Below are positions 64,000-64,000 of a stretch of DNA of 64,000 nucleotides, piece after piece (positions within the stretch are counted from its first letter, which is position 1; each line of letters opens with the position of its first letter). The stretch is from Kalaharituber pfeilii (taxonomy: Eukaryota; Ascomycota; Pezizomycetes; Pezizales; Pezizaceae). Made by a program: the position numbers and the translations under genes. The notes under the pieces were generated by a model. That model saw only the letters and a program-made list of their open reading frames with translations. It ran no database searches and was not told where the DNA came from. The stretch covers positions 248,001 to 312,000 of the forward strand of contig WHUZ01000017.1 in assembly GCA_015179045.1 (NCBI GenBank). The letters are read 5' to 3'.

Positions 64000-64000
64000 T

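Overview
The window looks like nuclear DNA of a filamentous ascomycete (Pezizomycotina). The recognisable genes are housekeeping eukaryotic genes, most with short spliceosomal introns of about 50-80 bp that carry GTATGT/GTAAGC-type donors, CTAAC-like branch sites and YAG acceptors. Only six protein genes and one tRNA gene can be supported in 64 kb. One stretch of about 27 kb (roughly 7.4-34.6 kb) has no gene I can defend. Such sparse, repeat-eroded spacing suggests a large, transposon-rich genome, perhaps a pezizomycete, but that placement is only an inference from gene density and style.

Layout: (1) 2-2904, plus strand: the 3' part of a Pik1-type phosphatidylinositol 4-kinase gene whose start lies outside the window. 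(2) 5.1-7.3 kb: a transposon graveyard with a Gag-like relic on the minus strand, head to head with a decayed PIF1-type (Helitron-like) helicase on the plus strand. (3) About 7.4-34.6 kb: a gene desert with homopolymers, microsatellites, a 90-bp TA-flanked inverted-repeat element at 17.0 kb, a possible Helitron-type end hairpin at 29.6 kb and a 20-bp G run at 31.2 kb. (4) 33.5-37.1 kb: a GC-rich, G-tract and C-run promoter region followed by a CBM21/RVxF protein phosphatase 1 targeting subunit. (5) 39.0 kb: an intron-containing tRNA, probably Ile(UAU). (6) 43.2 kb: a near-perfect palindromic element whose arms differ only by transitions. (7) 44.8-46.2 kb: a mitochondrial BolA-like protein (BOL3 type) split by an 804-bp intron. 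(8) 53.5-59.8 kb: SMC3 (minus) and RIO1 (plus), sharing a 413-bp divergent promoter with an ACGCGT box. (9) 60.5 kb to the window end, minus: a large PPR-like, probably mitochondrial protein with an apparent frameshift at an A6 run.

The genes do not form one pathway. They cover Golgi phosphoinositide synthesis, glycogen-linked PP1 targeting, mitochondrial iron-sulfur maturation, cohesin, 40S ribosome maturation and probable mitochondrial gene expression. SMC3 and RIO1 are the only pair likely to share regulatory DNA. The points most worth a second look are the histidine at the first position of the Eco1 acetylation pair in SMC3, the two palindromic mini-elements, the head-to-head Gag/helicase relics and the long BOL3 intron. 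I found no clearly new multi-gene system.
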